Source: Prorocentrum cordatum
Taxonomy: Eukaryota > Sar > Dinophyceae > Prorocentrales > Prorocentraceae
NCBI GenBank assembly: GCA_963575745.1
Contig: CAUYUJ010016154.1
Location: 176,530 to 240,529 of the forward strand
Length of the DNA: 64,000 nucleotides
Direction of reading: 5' to 3'
The position numbers and the translations under genes are program-made. The notes beneath the pieces are model-generated. The model had not been told where the DNA came from. It saw only the letters and a list, made by a program, of their open reading frames with translations, and made no database searches. Below are positions 31,540 through 42,005 of this stretch, piece after piece (the first letter of the stretch is position 1; each line of letters starts with the position of its first letter).

Positions 31540-32560
31540 CCCGCCCGCCAGGGTCCGCCCGCCGGACCCGACCCGCCCGTTAAGGCTCGCGCGTGCTCGG
31601 TCGAACATGCCCCACACTTCAATCTCCCGCCCGTCCGACCCGACCCGCCCGTTAGGGTCCGCCCGCCCGACCCGACCCGACCCGACTCGCCCGCTAGGGT
31701 CCGCCAGCCCGACCCGACCCGCCGCTTAGGGTTCGCGCGTTCGGTCGAGCGCGCCCCACACTTTAATTTCCCGGCCGACCCGACCCGCCCGATAGGGTCC
31801 GCCCGCCCGACCCGACCCGACCCGCCGCTAGGGTCCGCCCGCCCCACCCGACCCGCCCACACCCGCCCGACCCGACCCGCCCGTTAGGGTCCGTCCGCCC
31901 GAACCGACCCGACCCGACCGCAGGGGTCCGCCCGCCCGACCCGACCCGCCCGCTAGGGTCCGCGCGTGCTCGGTCGGGCGCGCCACACACGTTCTTGTCC
32001 CGCCCGCCCGACCCGACCCGCCCGTTAGGGGTCCGCCCGCCCGACCCGACCCGACCCGCCCGCAGGGTCCGCCAGGCCAGACCCGAGCGCCCGGGGGGGG
32101 GGGGGGGGGGGCCCGTTTTGGATTTCGCGCATGCTCGGTCGAACATGCCCACACTTCATTCCCAGCCCCGACCCGACCCGCCCATCAGGGTCCGCCCGCC
32201 CGACCCGACCCGACCCGCCCGCAAGGGTCCGCAGGCGCTGGTTTCGCCGGCGCTGGTGACGCCCAGCCGGTTTCGCCCCGCTGGTTTCCCCGGCGGCTGG
32301 TTTCGCCGGCGCTGGTTTCGCTGGCGCTGGTTTTGCCGACGCTGTCGTCGCCGTCGCCGTCGCCATCGGCGCCGCCGTCGTCGTCGTCGTCGACGTCGTC
32401 GTCGTCGTCGTCGTGCGTCGGGCCCCAGACCCGAGCGGGCGGGTCGGGCGGGCGGACCCTAGCGGGGGGGTCGGGTCGGGTCGGGCGGGCGGACCCTAAC
32501 AGGCGGGTCGGGTCGGGCGGGACAAGAACGTGTGGGGCGCGCTCGACCGAGCACACGCCT
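31540..32560. repeat. CCCGACCCGACCCGCCCG minisatellite with an inverted right end
   Basis: Units CCCGACCCGACCCGCCCG then YTAGGGTCCG, broken by boxes with GCTCGGTCGARCRYGCCCCA at about 31591, 31740, 31968 and 32130. From about 32430 the same units and one box (about 32516-32560) run in inverse orientation. A run of about 21 G is at 32091-32111. Confidence 0.85.
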
Positions 32561-32815
32561 TCTGTGTGGTTGCATGCCCATGCGCGGTGGCCTGACATCC
32601 GCCGATTTTCTTCCAATCCGCAGCCCCAGAAGTCCCGACCGGTTCCTCGGGGGCCGAAATCGAAGAGAAAAACGCCGGTTGAAAAAACCGGGTTGTCGGA
32701 GATCCCAGTGGCCTGATCGTATGGCCCCTCGTACCCCCTATCATTGCCCCCGATGGCCCTTCGATCTGGGCGCGGCGTTATCAGAGGCGCTTCTCGGAAG
32801 GCTCGAGGCCTTCTG
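32561..32815. other. No gene seen
   Basis: Unique sequence. CTTCTCGGAAGGCTCGAGGC near 32790 is a partial match to the palindromic dispersed repeat. Confidence 0.35.
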
Positions 32816-33152
32816 AACATTCCCCCTTCTCCTGTTCCTGCTCCCCCTCGGCCTCCTCCTCCTCCTCCTCCTCCTCCTCCTCCGCCTCCTTTTCCTCCTC
32901 CTCGTTCTCGTCTTATTCCTCCTCCTCCTCCAACTCCTCCTCCTCCTCCTCCTCCTCCTCCTCCTCCTCCTCCTCCTCCAACTCCTCCTCCTCCCCTTCT
33001 CATCCTCTTCCCTCGTCCCTCCTCTCCTCCTCCTCTCCGCCTCCTACTCCTCCTCCTCCTCGCCTGCTGCTCCTCCTCCTCCTCCTCCTCCTCCTCCTCC
33101 TCCTCCTCCTCCTCCTCCTCCTCCCCTTCCTCGTCCTCCTCGTCCTCCTCCC

Positions 33153-33190
<38 letters not shown>

Positions 33191-33230
33191 TCCTCCTCCT
33201 CCTCCGTGTCTGTTTTGGCGTCTTTCACCT
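32816..33230. repeat. CTCCTC array and CTG run
   Basis: CTC/CCT low complexity, with ten or more CTG units at about 33157-33188. Confidence 0.95.
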
Positions 33231-33990
33231 TGGCGCACGTCCGCAAACATGTAAGCAAGCCATGAAGCTGACGATCCCCTGCATGCCGTATACCAGCAAC
33301 TCGGAGAAAGCACGGGTACTCTTTGCTTCAATATTTGCGCGTGCTTGTAGAACATCCTGTAGCCGTCGATCCCCAGAGTACCGTGCCAGCAACGGAAAAC
33401 GCTCGGATGCTCTTTGCTTCATTAATTGCGCTGACAGCCCGTTAGCGTGCCGTAGACTAGCGCCGCACGGGCCCTGGCAATGGCTGTCGTCTGCCTCCCA
33501 ATTGACCGTGGGTGGCGGCCGCAGTAGCGTGTCGATGCCAGCGCCGCACTGCTCCTCATGTCCCAAGCGATAGGGCCTACGTCTGGGTCTGTAGACGTAC
33601 CAGTAGGCCTAGGCTGGCGCTCCTGGTAAATGCTTGGCCTGGCTTCAGAAGGCATGCCGCGTCGGGCCTCCAGGGCGCTGTATCTACCAGCACACGGACC
33701 TGTAGTCACACTAGATGACCCTGTCCAACAACGCCAGCTCAGCCGTAGACTAGCACCCCAGGCACCTTCCCACTGCCAGCCCGGTACTACGGCGGCATGA
33801 GTAACCACGCTAAGGGGGGACTCGGAGTGCAAGGAGCCCGCCTTGGCAACCATCCAGTCAAGTAGCCGCCACCGCCAGGCTTGCGCCCGGCGCCCCCCTT
33901 GTCTGCCTCCTCCTCCTGGCGCAACGAAGCGGTCTGTGCGCCGCCCACACTCTCCCCGAGCTCCTCCACGAACGCGGCGACCCAGCAGGC
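33231..33990. other. No gene recognised
   Basis: Unique sequence with a diverged tandem pair near 33290-33430 (both with CTCTTTGCTTCA and TTGCG). Confidence 0.35.
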
Positions 33991-34700
33991 GGCCTTCACC
34001 TCCTTTTCCGTTTCCTCCTCATCCTCGTCCTCCTCCTCCTCTTCCTGCTACTCCTCCTCCTCCTTTTACTGTTCCTCCGCCTCCTTTTACTGTTCCTCCT
34101 CCTCCTCCTCCTCCTCCTCCTCCTCCTCCTCCTCCTCCTTTTACTGTTCCTTCCCTCCCTCCTCCTCCACCTCCTTCCTCCTCCTCCTTCTCTTTGCCGA
34201 CGCAACTCGACGGAGACGGCGACGGCATGACGGCGCCGGCGACGACGACGACGCATGGTAAATGACGAACGGAGAACGAGCGACAGTTAAGCGGCGACGG
34301 CGACGCGACGGCGACGACGACGACGACCCGCTTGCAGGCTGTCCCGCCCAAGCCTGCGCCAGCAGCCGCCGACCTGGGCGCAGCCGCCGACCTGCGGGCG
34401 GTGGCCAAGCCAGCCGGTGCAGATGTCCGGCCGTGCCTCCTCTCCTCCTCCTCCTCTCCTCCACTCCTCCTCCTCCTCTTCCTCCGCCTCCTCCCCCTAC
34501 TCGTCCTCCTCCTCCACCACCTCCTCCTCCACCTCCTCCTCCTCCTTCTCGTCCCTCTTCTCCTCCTCCCCCTCCCCCTCCATTCATTCTCCTTGTAGAT
34601 AATTTCTCCCTGTCGCACCCCGAGGCCAGCTTTTAGGGCGGGCCCGCGCTTGAGTCTTCCTTACCACTTATGAGTGACTCTAAAGCTTAAAACATGACAG
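33991..34700. other. CTC-rich tracts around GACGGCGACG-rich sequence
   Basis: CTC low complexity at about 34005-34195 and 34440-34590, with a GGCGACGACGACGACG region between. No gene. Confidence 0.5.
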
Positions 34701-34701
34701 C

Positions 34702-34921
34702 AGCTTCACAGATGGAGGGCGGGTCGTTTTCAAAATGTGGCTCTCGCCTTAGTGCCGCGCACAGTCGTTTTCAAACATTGCAGGAGCTTCACGGATTGAG
34801 GGCGGGTCGTTTTCAAAATTGGCTCTCGCCGTAGCGCCGCGCACATTCGTTTTCAAAATTTGCCAGAGCTTCACGGATTGAGGGCGGCTCCTTTTCAAAC
34901 TGTGGCTCTCGCCTTAGCGCT
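34702..34921. repeat. Three tandem copies of an 82-83 bp unit
   Basis: Copies start at 34702, 34785 and 34867 with AGCTTCAC. Each has GAGGGCGG, TTTTCAAA and GGCTCTCGCC. They end 72 bp before element 2. Confidence 0.85.
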
Positions 34922-34993
34922 GAAATCCCGAGAACAATGTTTTGGCACGCTTCAGGATCTTCAAACGGTTGTCTCCCAACGAGGCAGTTCCCT

Positions 34994-35156
34994 TAGGATG
35001 TTTGATAAAACTGATGGATCACCCCGCTTCCAGAACTGGCGCGGGCTTCCACTTGCGGTTCCCTTGCTCCTGCCCTTGCCTCCTTGCTTGCCCTCTCTCG
35101 CTCCTTCCCTTCTCTCCGCCGCTTGGCGGCTCAAGCCTTTTCGAAGGCCAAGCTGG
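34994..35156 (+). repeat. Element 2 split direct repeat A1 (5' end)
   Basis: 163 bp, almost identical to 62688-62850. Contains two adjacent stem-loops: CCGCC-GCTT-GGCGG and GCCTT-TTCG-AAGGC. The middle is pyrimidine-rich. Confidence 0.9.
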
Positions 35157-35684
35157 GGGTCGGCCTCAGTTGGCCTAAGGCCGGGCCCCGGGACCGGGGC
35201 CAGAAGACTTTCGGGACCTGGGGCCAGACCCGAAAGGGGGCGCCCGCGGCCGCATGATGCCGCGCCTGGCGCCGCGCGGCTGGGGGGCGGCGGCGACGCT
35301 GCCCGCGGGCGCGCAGCTGCGCAGCGGCGGGGGGCCCGGGCGCCGAGCGGCGCCGGCTCACGCCAGCCGCGGATCACCCGAGGGCGAGGGGGCAGTCGCC
35401 GCGGCGCGGCCGCCGCCCACCCCCGCCGAGCTGGCGGCCAGGCGCGTGCCCGCGGCGGCGCCGGCTCGATGCCAGGCGAGGGCGGCAGAGCGCGCGCGCG
35501 CGCCGGGGCCCGCCTGGAGGAGCTGCCCCGGGGCCTCGGCGCCGCCGCCAGCCGGCGGGCGCCACGGCCGCGCTGCAGCCCTGCTGCTGATCCTCGTGGT
35601 GACGCTTGAGACCGCAGACGCCGGGTCCAGGCTCTGGCGGACGGCTCCCGACCACGAGCCGAGTACAGGTACCCGACGTACTAC
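35157..35684 (+). other. Element 2 5' leader and start of coding region
   Basis: Very GC-rich. One frame (to 35688) has a hydrophobic AALLLILVVTLETADAG. Another frame, open from 35610, reads SRPRAEYRYPTYY up to the insertion point. Joined to base 47570 across the insertion, that second frame continues in register into the gag-like ORF. The true start codon is not clear. Confidence 0.5.
35677..35684 (+). repeat. Left target-site duplication of the hAT-like insertion
   Basis: CGTACTAC here and GGTACTAC at 47562-47569: 7 of 8 bases match. Eight-base duplications are the hAT hallmark. Confidence 0.6.
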
Positions 35685-35695
35685 ATGATGGCCGC

Positions 35696-35935
35696 GAACC
35701 GAACCGAGAACCGAGAACCGGGTCTGGAACCGAACCGGCCGAACCGAACCGGCCGGCCAAACCGAACCGGCCGAACCGAACCGGCCCGCTGTGCGAACCG
35801 AACCGGCCGAACCGAACCGGCGGAAACCGAACCGGCCGAACCGAACCGGCCAACCAGGCGGAACCGAACCGGCCGAACCGGACCGGACCGGCGGAACCGA
35901 ACCGTCCGAACCGGAGTCAGGACCCCAGGACCCGC
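35696..35935. repeat. Left subterminal GAACCGAACCGGCC array
   Basis: About 15 units, fairly regular, in the same orientation as the array at 47333-47550. Subterminal short repeats are usual transposase-binding sites in hAT elements; that role here is inference. Confidence 0.75.
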
Positions 35936-37033
35936 TCGAACCTTAAAATACCTCAGGACCCAGGACCTGAACCCAAGACCCCAGGACCCCCTGAATCCAG
36001 GATCCTCTTGGACTTCCCAGGACCCCAGGACCCGGGACCCCAGGGCCCCCAGGACCCATGAAGACACCCATGAAGACGAGCACCTGGCTGGCGGGCGCGC
36101 GCGGGGCGACGACGACGACGGCGGAGGAAGGCGACGACGACGGCGGAGGAAGGCGACGACGACGGCGGCGGAGGAAGGCGCCGACGACGACCCCCTGGGT
36201 CCGGACCCCCCCGGTCCGGACCCCCCCCGGTCCGGACCCTCCCCCGGTCCGGAACCCCCTGGGTCGTACCCCACCTGTTGTCCGGACCCCCCCGGTCCGG
36301 ACCCCCCCCGGTCCGGACCCTCCCCGGCTCGGACATTTCTGGGTCCCCGTCGCCCCTCCTCCTCTTCCGCCGCCTCCTCCTCCTTGCCCGCCGATGCGGG
36401 TTTCCCTGCGGAAGGGGCCGTCCGACGCCGCAGGCAGATCCACCCTCCAAGCACGCCGCCGCCGTCGCCGTCGCCGTCGCCGCCGCCTCCGGTGCCGTCG
36501 CCGCTGCGCCGTCCAAGCACGCCGCCGCCGCCGCCTCAGGCGCCGTCACCCCCGACGTTGCAATTTGTTGCAACGTGGAGCCCCAAAGCTCTCGACAATG
36601 TCCCCGGGGCCGGTTTTTCGCCCTCAACTGTTTTTTGACAATCCCGGGGCCGGGAGACGGCCTCCGGAGGCCGTCAACAACGATCGGTTGCAGTTTGTTT
36701 TCCGTCGCCCGGATTTGAGGCGGCCCCTACGTGCAGCACGAGCGCTTCTTCTGGCACGTGCGATTCCGGCCGCCGCCCTGCAAGGCTGACGGAGAGGAGG
36801 AGAACGGAGAAGGAAGGGTGACGGAGAAGGAAGGGTGACGGAAGCAGGACGGCGAAGGAGGAGGAAAACCTCCGCGGTGCGCCCGCTACGGGGCGCGCCC
36901 TCGAGCCCTCGGGTCCGAGGGGGGGGCTGCGGCCGCAGCCGCGCGGATGGCCTCGGAGATCAGCTGCTTCTTTTCGGCGGTATCCGCCGCCGTGCCTCTG
37001 GGCACGAATGGGCGTGTCCTCAAGTCCTGTGCC
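35936..37033. other. GC-rich repeats and unrecognised sequence
   Basis: CAGGACCC repeats (about 35925-36055), a GACGACGGCGG patch, a CCCCCCGGTCCGGA array (about 36200-36330) related to the spacer arrays further right, CCGCCGTCGC repeats, then unique sequence. No convincing gene. Confidence 0.5.
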
Positions 37034-38936
37034 TCAGCCTCTTAGTCCAGTCCTCACTCCTGCGTCTTGTAGGGGCCAGGGCCCGGAGAGCTTTCCAAGA
37101 CGGCCCAAGAGGCCTGCAAGACGGCCCAAGAGGCCCAAGGTGGCGGATGTGCCGAAGGCAACTAGATAGAGGTCTCGGAGCTCTCGGGGGACGCACACGT
37201 CCTTGTATCTCAGTCCGCGGGCGGCCAGCTCCTGCTCCAGCAGCCGTTGTCGCTCCACGGCAGAGCGACGCTTGAGGCTGGGCGCGTCTGTCTCCTCGCT
37301 GGCCGCCGCGCCGGCGGCCTCGCGCTCTCGCGGCCGCCGGCGGCCGCAGGGGGGCTCCTCGGGCGCTGGCGTGTTGGCCTCCGTGGGCGCGATCGCGCTC
37401 CGGCGCCGCCGCGCCGGGGTGGCGGGGGCAGTCGCCGCAAGCGGCCCCGGGGGCTGCCGCGATGCTGCCGCCGACGGCCCCGCCGAAGGCTGCCCGCGGG
37501 GCGCGGCACCGGCCGCTTTCGCCGACCCGGCGCCCGCGCCTGGAGGAGGAGGAGGAGGGAGGAAGGGAGGGCGGATGGAGGAGGGAGGAAGGGAGGAAGG
37601 GAGGAGGACGGGAGGAAGGGAGGGAGGAAGGGAGGAAGGGAGGAAGGCAGGGAGGAAGGGAGGAGGGGGCAGAAAAAAAAAAACAAAAAGAAAAAAAAAA
37701 ATAGAAAAAGAAAAAAAAAAAAAAAATAAAAAAAAAACAAAAAAAAAAAATAAAAGAAAAGAAAAAAAAAGAAAAAAAACAAAAAAAAAAAAAAAAAAAA
37801 AAAAACCAAATAAAAAAAGAAGGAATAAAAAAAAGGAATGCAAGGATAATTTGGGCGCCTTGCTGGCCGCCAGACCGCCCGCCGTGGGCGGCAGCCGCGC
37901 CTGTCTCTCCTGCTGCTGGCGCGGAAGGGCCGGCGGGCTGCTCCTCCTGTGCTGCTGGCGAAGCCGCCTCTTCAGCCGCTGGCATGGGGGCGTCAACAAC
38001 GGGCTGCGCGGCCTCCGTCTTCGCCGCGGTCGGCCGCGAGACGCCGCGGGGCCCAGGCGAGGCGCCGCCCGCCTCATCTGCTGCTGGCGCGGGCGCGGGC
38101 ACGGGCGCCGCTCGGCGCCCGAAAGGCAGGGGGGCCTTCGAGGCGCGCTTGAAGTCGCCAGCCGGCGAGGCGCCAACGGCCTGCGAAGCGCCGACAGCCT
38201 TGGCCGCGGCCTTGGCCGGCCTGGCCTCCGGCGCGGCAGCGGCGCCGCCGGCGGCCAGCGCGCGCCGCCAATCGCGCGGCAGCGGCCGCCGCCGCCAATC
38301 GCGCCCCTCGTCCGGTTCTGGCGAACTCCACGGCCAGAAGGCCTCCCCAGCCGCCGCTTCCGCCTCCTCGATCGTGATCGCGCTCGGCCGCCCCTTGCCT
38401 GCCGCGGCGGCCGCGGCCGCGTGGCCAGCAAGGAAACCGCGGCTCTTCCGCGCAGTTCTCTTGCGCGTCTGGGCCAACTTCGGAGCCGTCGGCGTGGGGT
38501 TGAACCGGTCCGGCTGCCTCCCTCGCCTGTGGCCACGACCGAGTGCTTCCGCCTCCTCCTCCTCCTCTTCCTCCTCTTCCTCCTCTGGCTCGGGCTGCTG
38601 CTGCTGCTCCTCCTCCTCCTCCTCCTCCTCCTCTTCCTCTTCCTCGCCCACTGGGACGTCGTCTGGCAGCTCGGCGACGTCGTCGACGTCGTCCGCCTCC
38701 TCCTCGTCCTCCTCGTCCTCGTGCTCCGCTGGCCCCCTGTACTCCGAAGCCATCTCCGCCTCCCACCGGGCGGTGCGCTGCTGCGATCTTACCTCCTTGT
38801 TGTTTCGCGGCTGTGCCAGCCTCTCCTCCTCCTCTTCCTCCTTCTGGCGCTCGCCCCTCTCCCAGCGGGCGTCCCCGGAGCGAGCGTCCCTCTCCTCTCG
38901 CCTCTCCGCGGCTCGCTGCGCTGAGAAGACGTCCAT
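37034..38936 (-). CDS. Acidic/basic protein gene with one GC-AG intron
   Basis: Two exons, 38936-37859 and 37539-37034, give 527 aa from the ATG at 38936. Order: basic/acidic start with AERREERDARS; an Asp/Glu-rich stretch interrupted by QQQQ; a basic stretch TRKRTARKSRGF; an Ala/Pro-rich middle; and after the intron a C-terminus with SAVERQRLLEQELAARGLRY, KDVCVPRELRDLYL and a Gly/Leu-rich tail. No known domain. A spliced-leader relic (38986-39007) lies 49 nt upstream of the ATG. The last 100 bases overlap TTGGG-type repeat, so the true C-terminus may be earlier. Its neighbour is the transposase array; a role with it is only a guess. Confidence 0.5.
37540..37858 (-). other. Inferred GC-AG intron of the acidic-protein gene
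   Basis: Minus strand: exon end AGCAAG, then GCGCCC; long T-rich and CCTTCC tract; then CTCCTCCAG before exon 2 (GCGCGGGCG). Splicing restores one frame: 1078 + 506 nt is a multiple of three. GC donors and AG-G acceptors are known in dinoflagellates. The poly(A/T) tract is at 37672-37805. Confidence 0.55.
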
Positions 38937-38985
38937 GGCCAGCGAGCCGTGGGGCAACTCTGCGAGCCAGGAGCGGCGCGCGGCT

Positions 38986-39585
38986 CTCGAACCAAAATGG
39001 CTACGGAACTTTCAGCCGTGGAGGTCCAGGCCCAGACCTCGGACGCCAGGCTTCAACCTTGAACGCCTGGGGGGGGCGAACCTGGCTGACCGCTGGAAGG
39101 CGGGCCCCTTTGGCGGCCCCCCCGCGCGAGGGCAGGGGGCCGCATCCGGGGTACCCGGGTCCCGAGGGACCACCCCAGCAGCAGTCAACCGCACGTCCCC
39201 CCGACCCAAGAGAGCCCCAAGAGGAGCCCACAGTCCGGACCCCCTGGGTCCGGACCCCCTGGGGTCGGACCCCCCGCTACCGAACCCTCCCCGTTCCGGA
39301 CCCCCCTGGGTCCGGACCCCCTGGGTCCGGACCCCCTGGGTCCGGACCCCCTGGGTCCGGACCCCCCTGGGTCCGGACCCCCCCGGTCCGGACCCCCTGG
39401 GTCCGGACCCCCTGGGTCCGGACCCCCTGGGTCCGGACCCCCCCGCCCCTGGTCCGGACCCCCCCCCCCGTCCGTCGTCACCCCCCCGTCCGTCGTCGTG
39501 GTCCCCCGTCCGTCGTCGTCGTGGTGCTCGTGGTCGTGGTCGTGGTCGTGGTCGCGGTCGCGGTCGCGGTCGCGGTCGCGCGGTT
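38986..39585 (-). repeat. Array spacer module, copy 1 (ends in a spliced-leader relic)
   Basis: Minus strand order: GCGACC/CCACGA repeats, CGGACCCAGGGGGTC array, about 230 bp of non-repetitive sequence, then the SL-like 22-mer at 39007-38986 (20 of 22 match; TTTTGGTTCGAG instead of TTTTGGCTCAAG). It separates hAT copy 1 from the acidic-protein gene. Confidence 0.85.
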
Positions 39586-41248
39586 GAATCGGATGTCCAA
39601 GTAACTAGCCATTGCGCATAAGTGGTAGCCGCTGGTCTCGAACATGTGCTTCCGGGCCATTCTCTCCAAGTCGGCGCCATAAAATCTGCAAAGCTTCTTA
39701 CCCAGGGCGCCCATGTTGGCCTTCGTCCACGTGGGGCCGACGGTGTACGAGCGGAGCTCCCTCGGCACCCTCAGCTCTGCAGTCGCCGGGTCGTACGCCC
39801 CGCGCGTCTGATGGAGAACAGGGAGAAACAAGGAAATGGTGCCCTTGTTGGCGTCCCCCTCGAGGGTGCGCGTCGCCGTCAGGAGCGGCCCCATGGCGCA
39901 ACAAATGTCGACGAGCTCCCTGACGCTGGGCTCGTCCAGGGGCTCTGGGGCAGAGCGCCTGGGGTGGAGGCCGCGAGTGAGGTTGTGAGCCCTGGCGTTC
40001 TTGATCAGGGAGACCCAGGACAACAGGGTGCCGGAGAAGCGAGTCTCGCCTTCTTGCGCGAATGCGCAAGTCGGCACGGGCGGGTTCTGGGACGCCGCGT
40101 CTGAAACCAAGGCGTCGTACTCGGAGCCGTTGCGGTGGTAGTATTTCACAATGGAACGAGCTTTTTTACACACCGGCTCCATGACCTTGCGAATGGCCAA
40201 CATTGCGGGGTCAGCTTTTCTCTTGCCGGCAGCAGCCCCCGCGGCGGCGGCGGCGGGTGCGGCCGCGGCGGCGGCGGGTGCGGCCGCGGCGGCGGCGGGT
40301 GCGGCCACGGCGGGGGCGGCCGCGGCCGCCGATGACGAAGACGTGGAGCTGGTCGAACCTGAACTCGATTCCGTTGAAGAAGAACTCGCCTTGGCGTGAC
40401 GTTTTTTCGGCCTTCTGCTGGGCGGTACGTCTCGTGCTTTCCCGCCAAACTGAAATCAGATGGCGCGTCCCGCACCCAAGGGCGTTCAAGCCCAAGTCGC
40501 GAATGCCCTTTCGCGGGGCCGCTTCGTGGTCGGACAGCCCGCAGACGATGTGGTCTGGCGTCAGGCCGGCAGCAGCCAGAGCTTTCTCCAACATTGACTT
40601 GTAAGAGGCAGCATTCTTACGGCCGACCATGTGGAACACCTCGAGGACGACCGAGTGGCGTTCGAATTCCAGGTCGCACCAGTCGACGATGATGGCGTTG
40701 AAATGTTTCGGACAGAGACCTTTTGTCTTCCAGCTGTCGTATCCGATAGCAAAACGACATCCTTTCTCTGCAGCTGCCCGCACAGCGGCCCTGGACTCCG
40801 CAACAATTCCGTCGATGGTGCGGCCGACCTCCTGCGTCATCACAGAGCGGCCGCCGAGCTGGCTCAAGCGGGTGATCCCGTCCCGGGCGTCGTCTGCAAC
40901 ACGCGCGGGAATCAGGTTTTTGATGACCATGATGACGGCCCACTCCCGGGTGAGGTCGTGGTCCACACGCCGCACGGCGCAACCCTCCTCGCGGGGGTGC
41001 TCGCGCAGACTCTCCGGGATCTCGTCGGCGTGAAAACGCCGCAGATGCCGCAGCATGGAGCCCGTGGAGCTCTCCTGCCACACGCACCCGTCATATTCCA
41101 TTGACGGCATGAAGCCTGAGTCCATGAGAGTTTTCACATTGAGCACAACAGGTTGTTCGTCCGGCCAGCAGATCTTGCAGAACCGATAGTTGCTGGACAG
41201 AGGACGTTTTTCGTGGAAGAACTGGTGCGCCCCTCGCGCCGAACGCAT
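39478..41248 (-). pseudogene. hAT transposase, copy 1 (frameshifted)
   Basis: Same protein as the intact middle copy. The first part, from ATG 41248, carries the BED-type finger (FCKICW ... HLRRFH), the first catalytic-type Asp (GYDSWKTKG) and CGLSDHEAAP. It goes out of frame near 40460-40410, where many small indels replace the segment after LGLNALGCG. The rest (40308-39478) is in another frame and keeps GETRFSGTLLSW and SYLDIRFN. Bases elsewhere are almost identical to copies 2 and 3. A spliced-leader relic (41333-41354) lies 84 nt upstream of the ATG. Confidence 0.8.
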
Positions 41249-41332
41249 CGCAGCCAAGGCGCAGGAAGGGGAGCTCTCACAGAAGCCAGGAAGCCGGGGA
41301 CAACTGCCGACACAGCTTCGACGACAGCGGCT

Positions 41333-42005
41333 CTCGAACCAAAATGGCTACGGAACTTTCAGCCGTGGAGGTCCAGACCCAGACCTCGGACGCCAGGCTT
41401 CAACCTTGAACGCCTGGGGGGGGCGAACCTGGTCTTGAGCTACGCTGGGAAAAATAGGCGGTGCCCCTTTGGGCGGCCCCCTCCGCGCGAGGGCAGGGGG
41501 CAGCCTCCGGGGTACCCGGTTTGGGCCCCGAGGGACCACCCCAGCGCAGTCACTTCCGCACGTCCCATCCGAGCCCCCCCCCCCCCCCCCCAAAAATAGA
41601 GCCACTCGACGCACGCCCACAGTCCGGACGCCGCCCCGTTTGCAGGGACCCCCGGGGTCCGGACCCCCTGGGTCCGGACCCCCCCGGTCTGGACCCCCTG
41701 GGGTCCGGACCCCCCGGTCCGGAACCCCCTGGGATCCGGACCGCGCTACTCACCCTTGTCGGGACACCCCTGGGTCCGGAAAACGCCCCCCGGTCCCGGG
41801 CATCACCCCTGGGTCCGGACGACATGCCACTTGGGGTCCGGACCCCCTGGGTCCGGACCCCCCCGCCCCTGGTCCGGACCCCCCCCCCCGTCCGTCGTCA
41901 CCCCCCCGTCCGTCGTCGTGGTCCCCCGTCCGTCGTCGTCGTGGTGCTCGTGGTCGTGGTCGTGGTCGTGGTCGCGGTCGCGGTCGCGGTCGCGGTCGCG
42001 CGGTT
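41333..42005 (-). repeat. Array spacer module, copy 2
   Basis: SL-like 22-mer at 41354-41333. The longest and most diverged of the four: its middle (about 41430-41830) differs, with a run of about 15 C near 41577-41591. Confidence 0.8.

Noticed and set aside
31540-32230. Interstitial telomere repeats (TTAGGG-like)
   Set aside because: TTAGGG occurs only once per unit of a longer minisatellite, never in tandem.
37670-37850. Poly-Phe membrane protein
   Set aside because: The Phe run is the T-rich part of the inferred intron.
38986-39007. Spacer 22-mers as spliced-leader RNA genes
   Set aside because: Two of 22 bases differ and the base pair after the leader is AG, not a GT donor; they fit relics.
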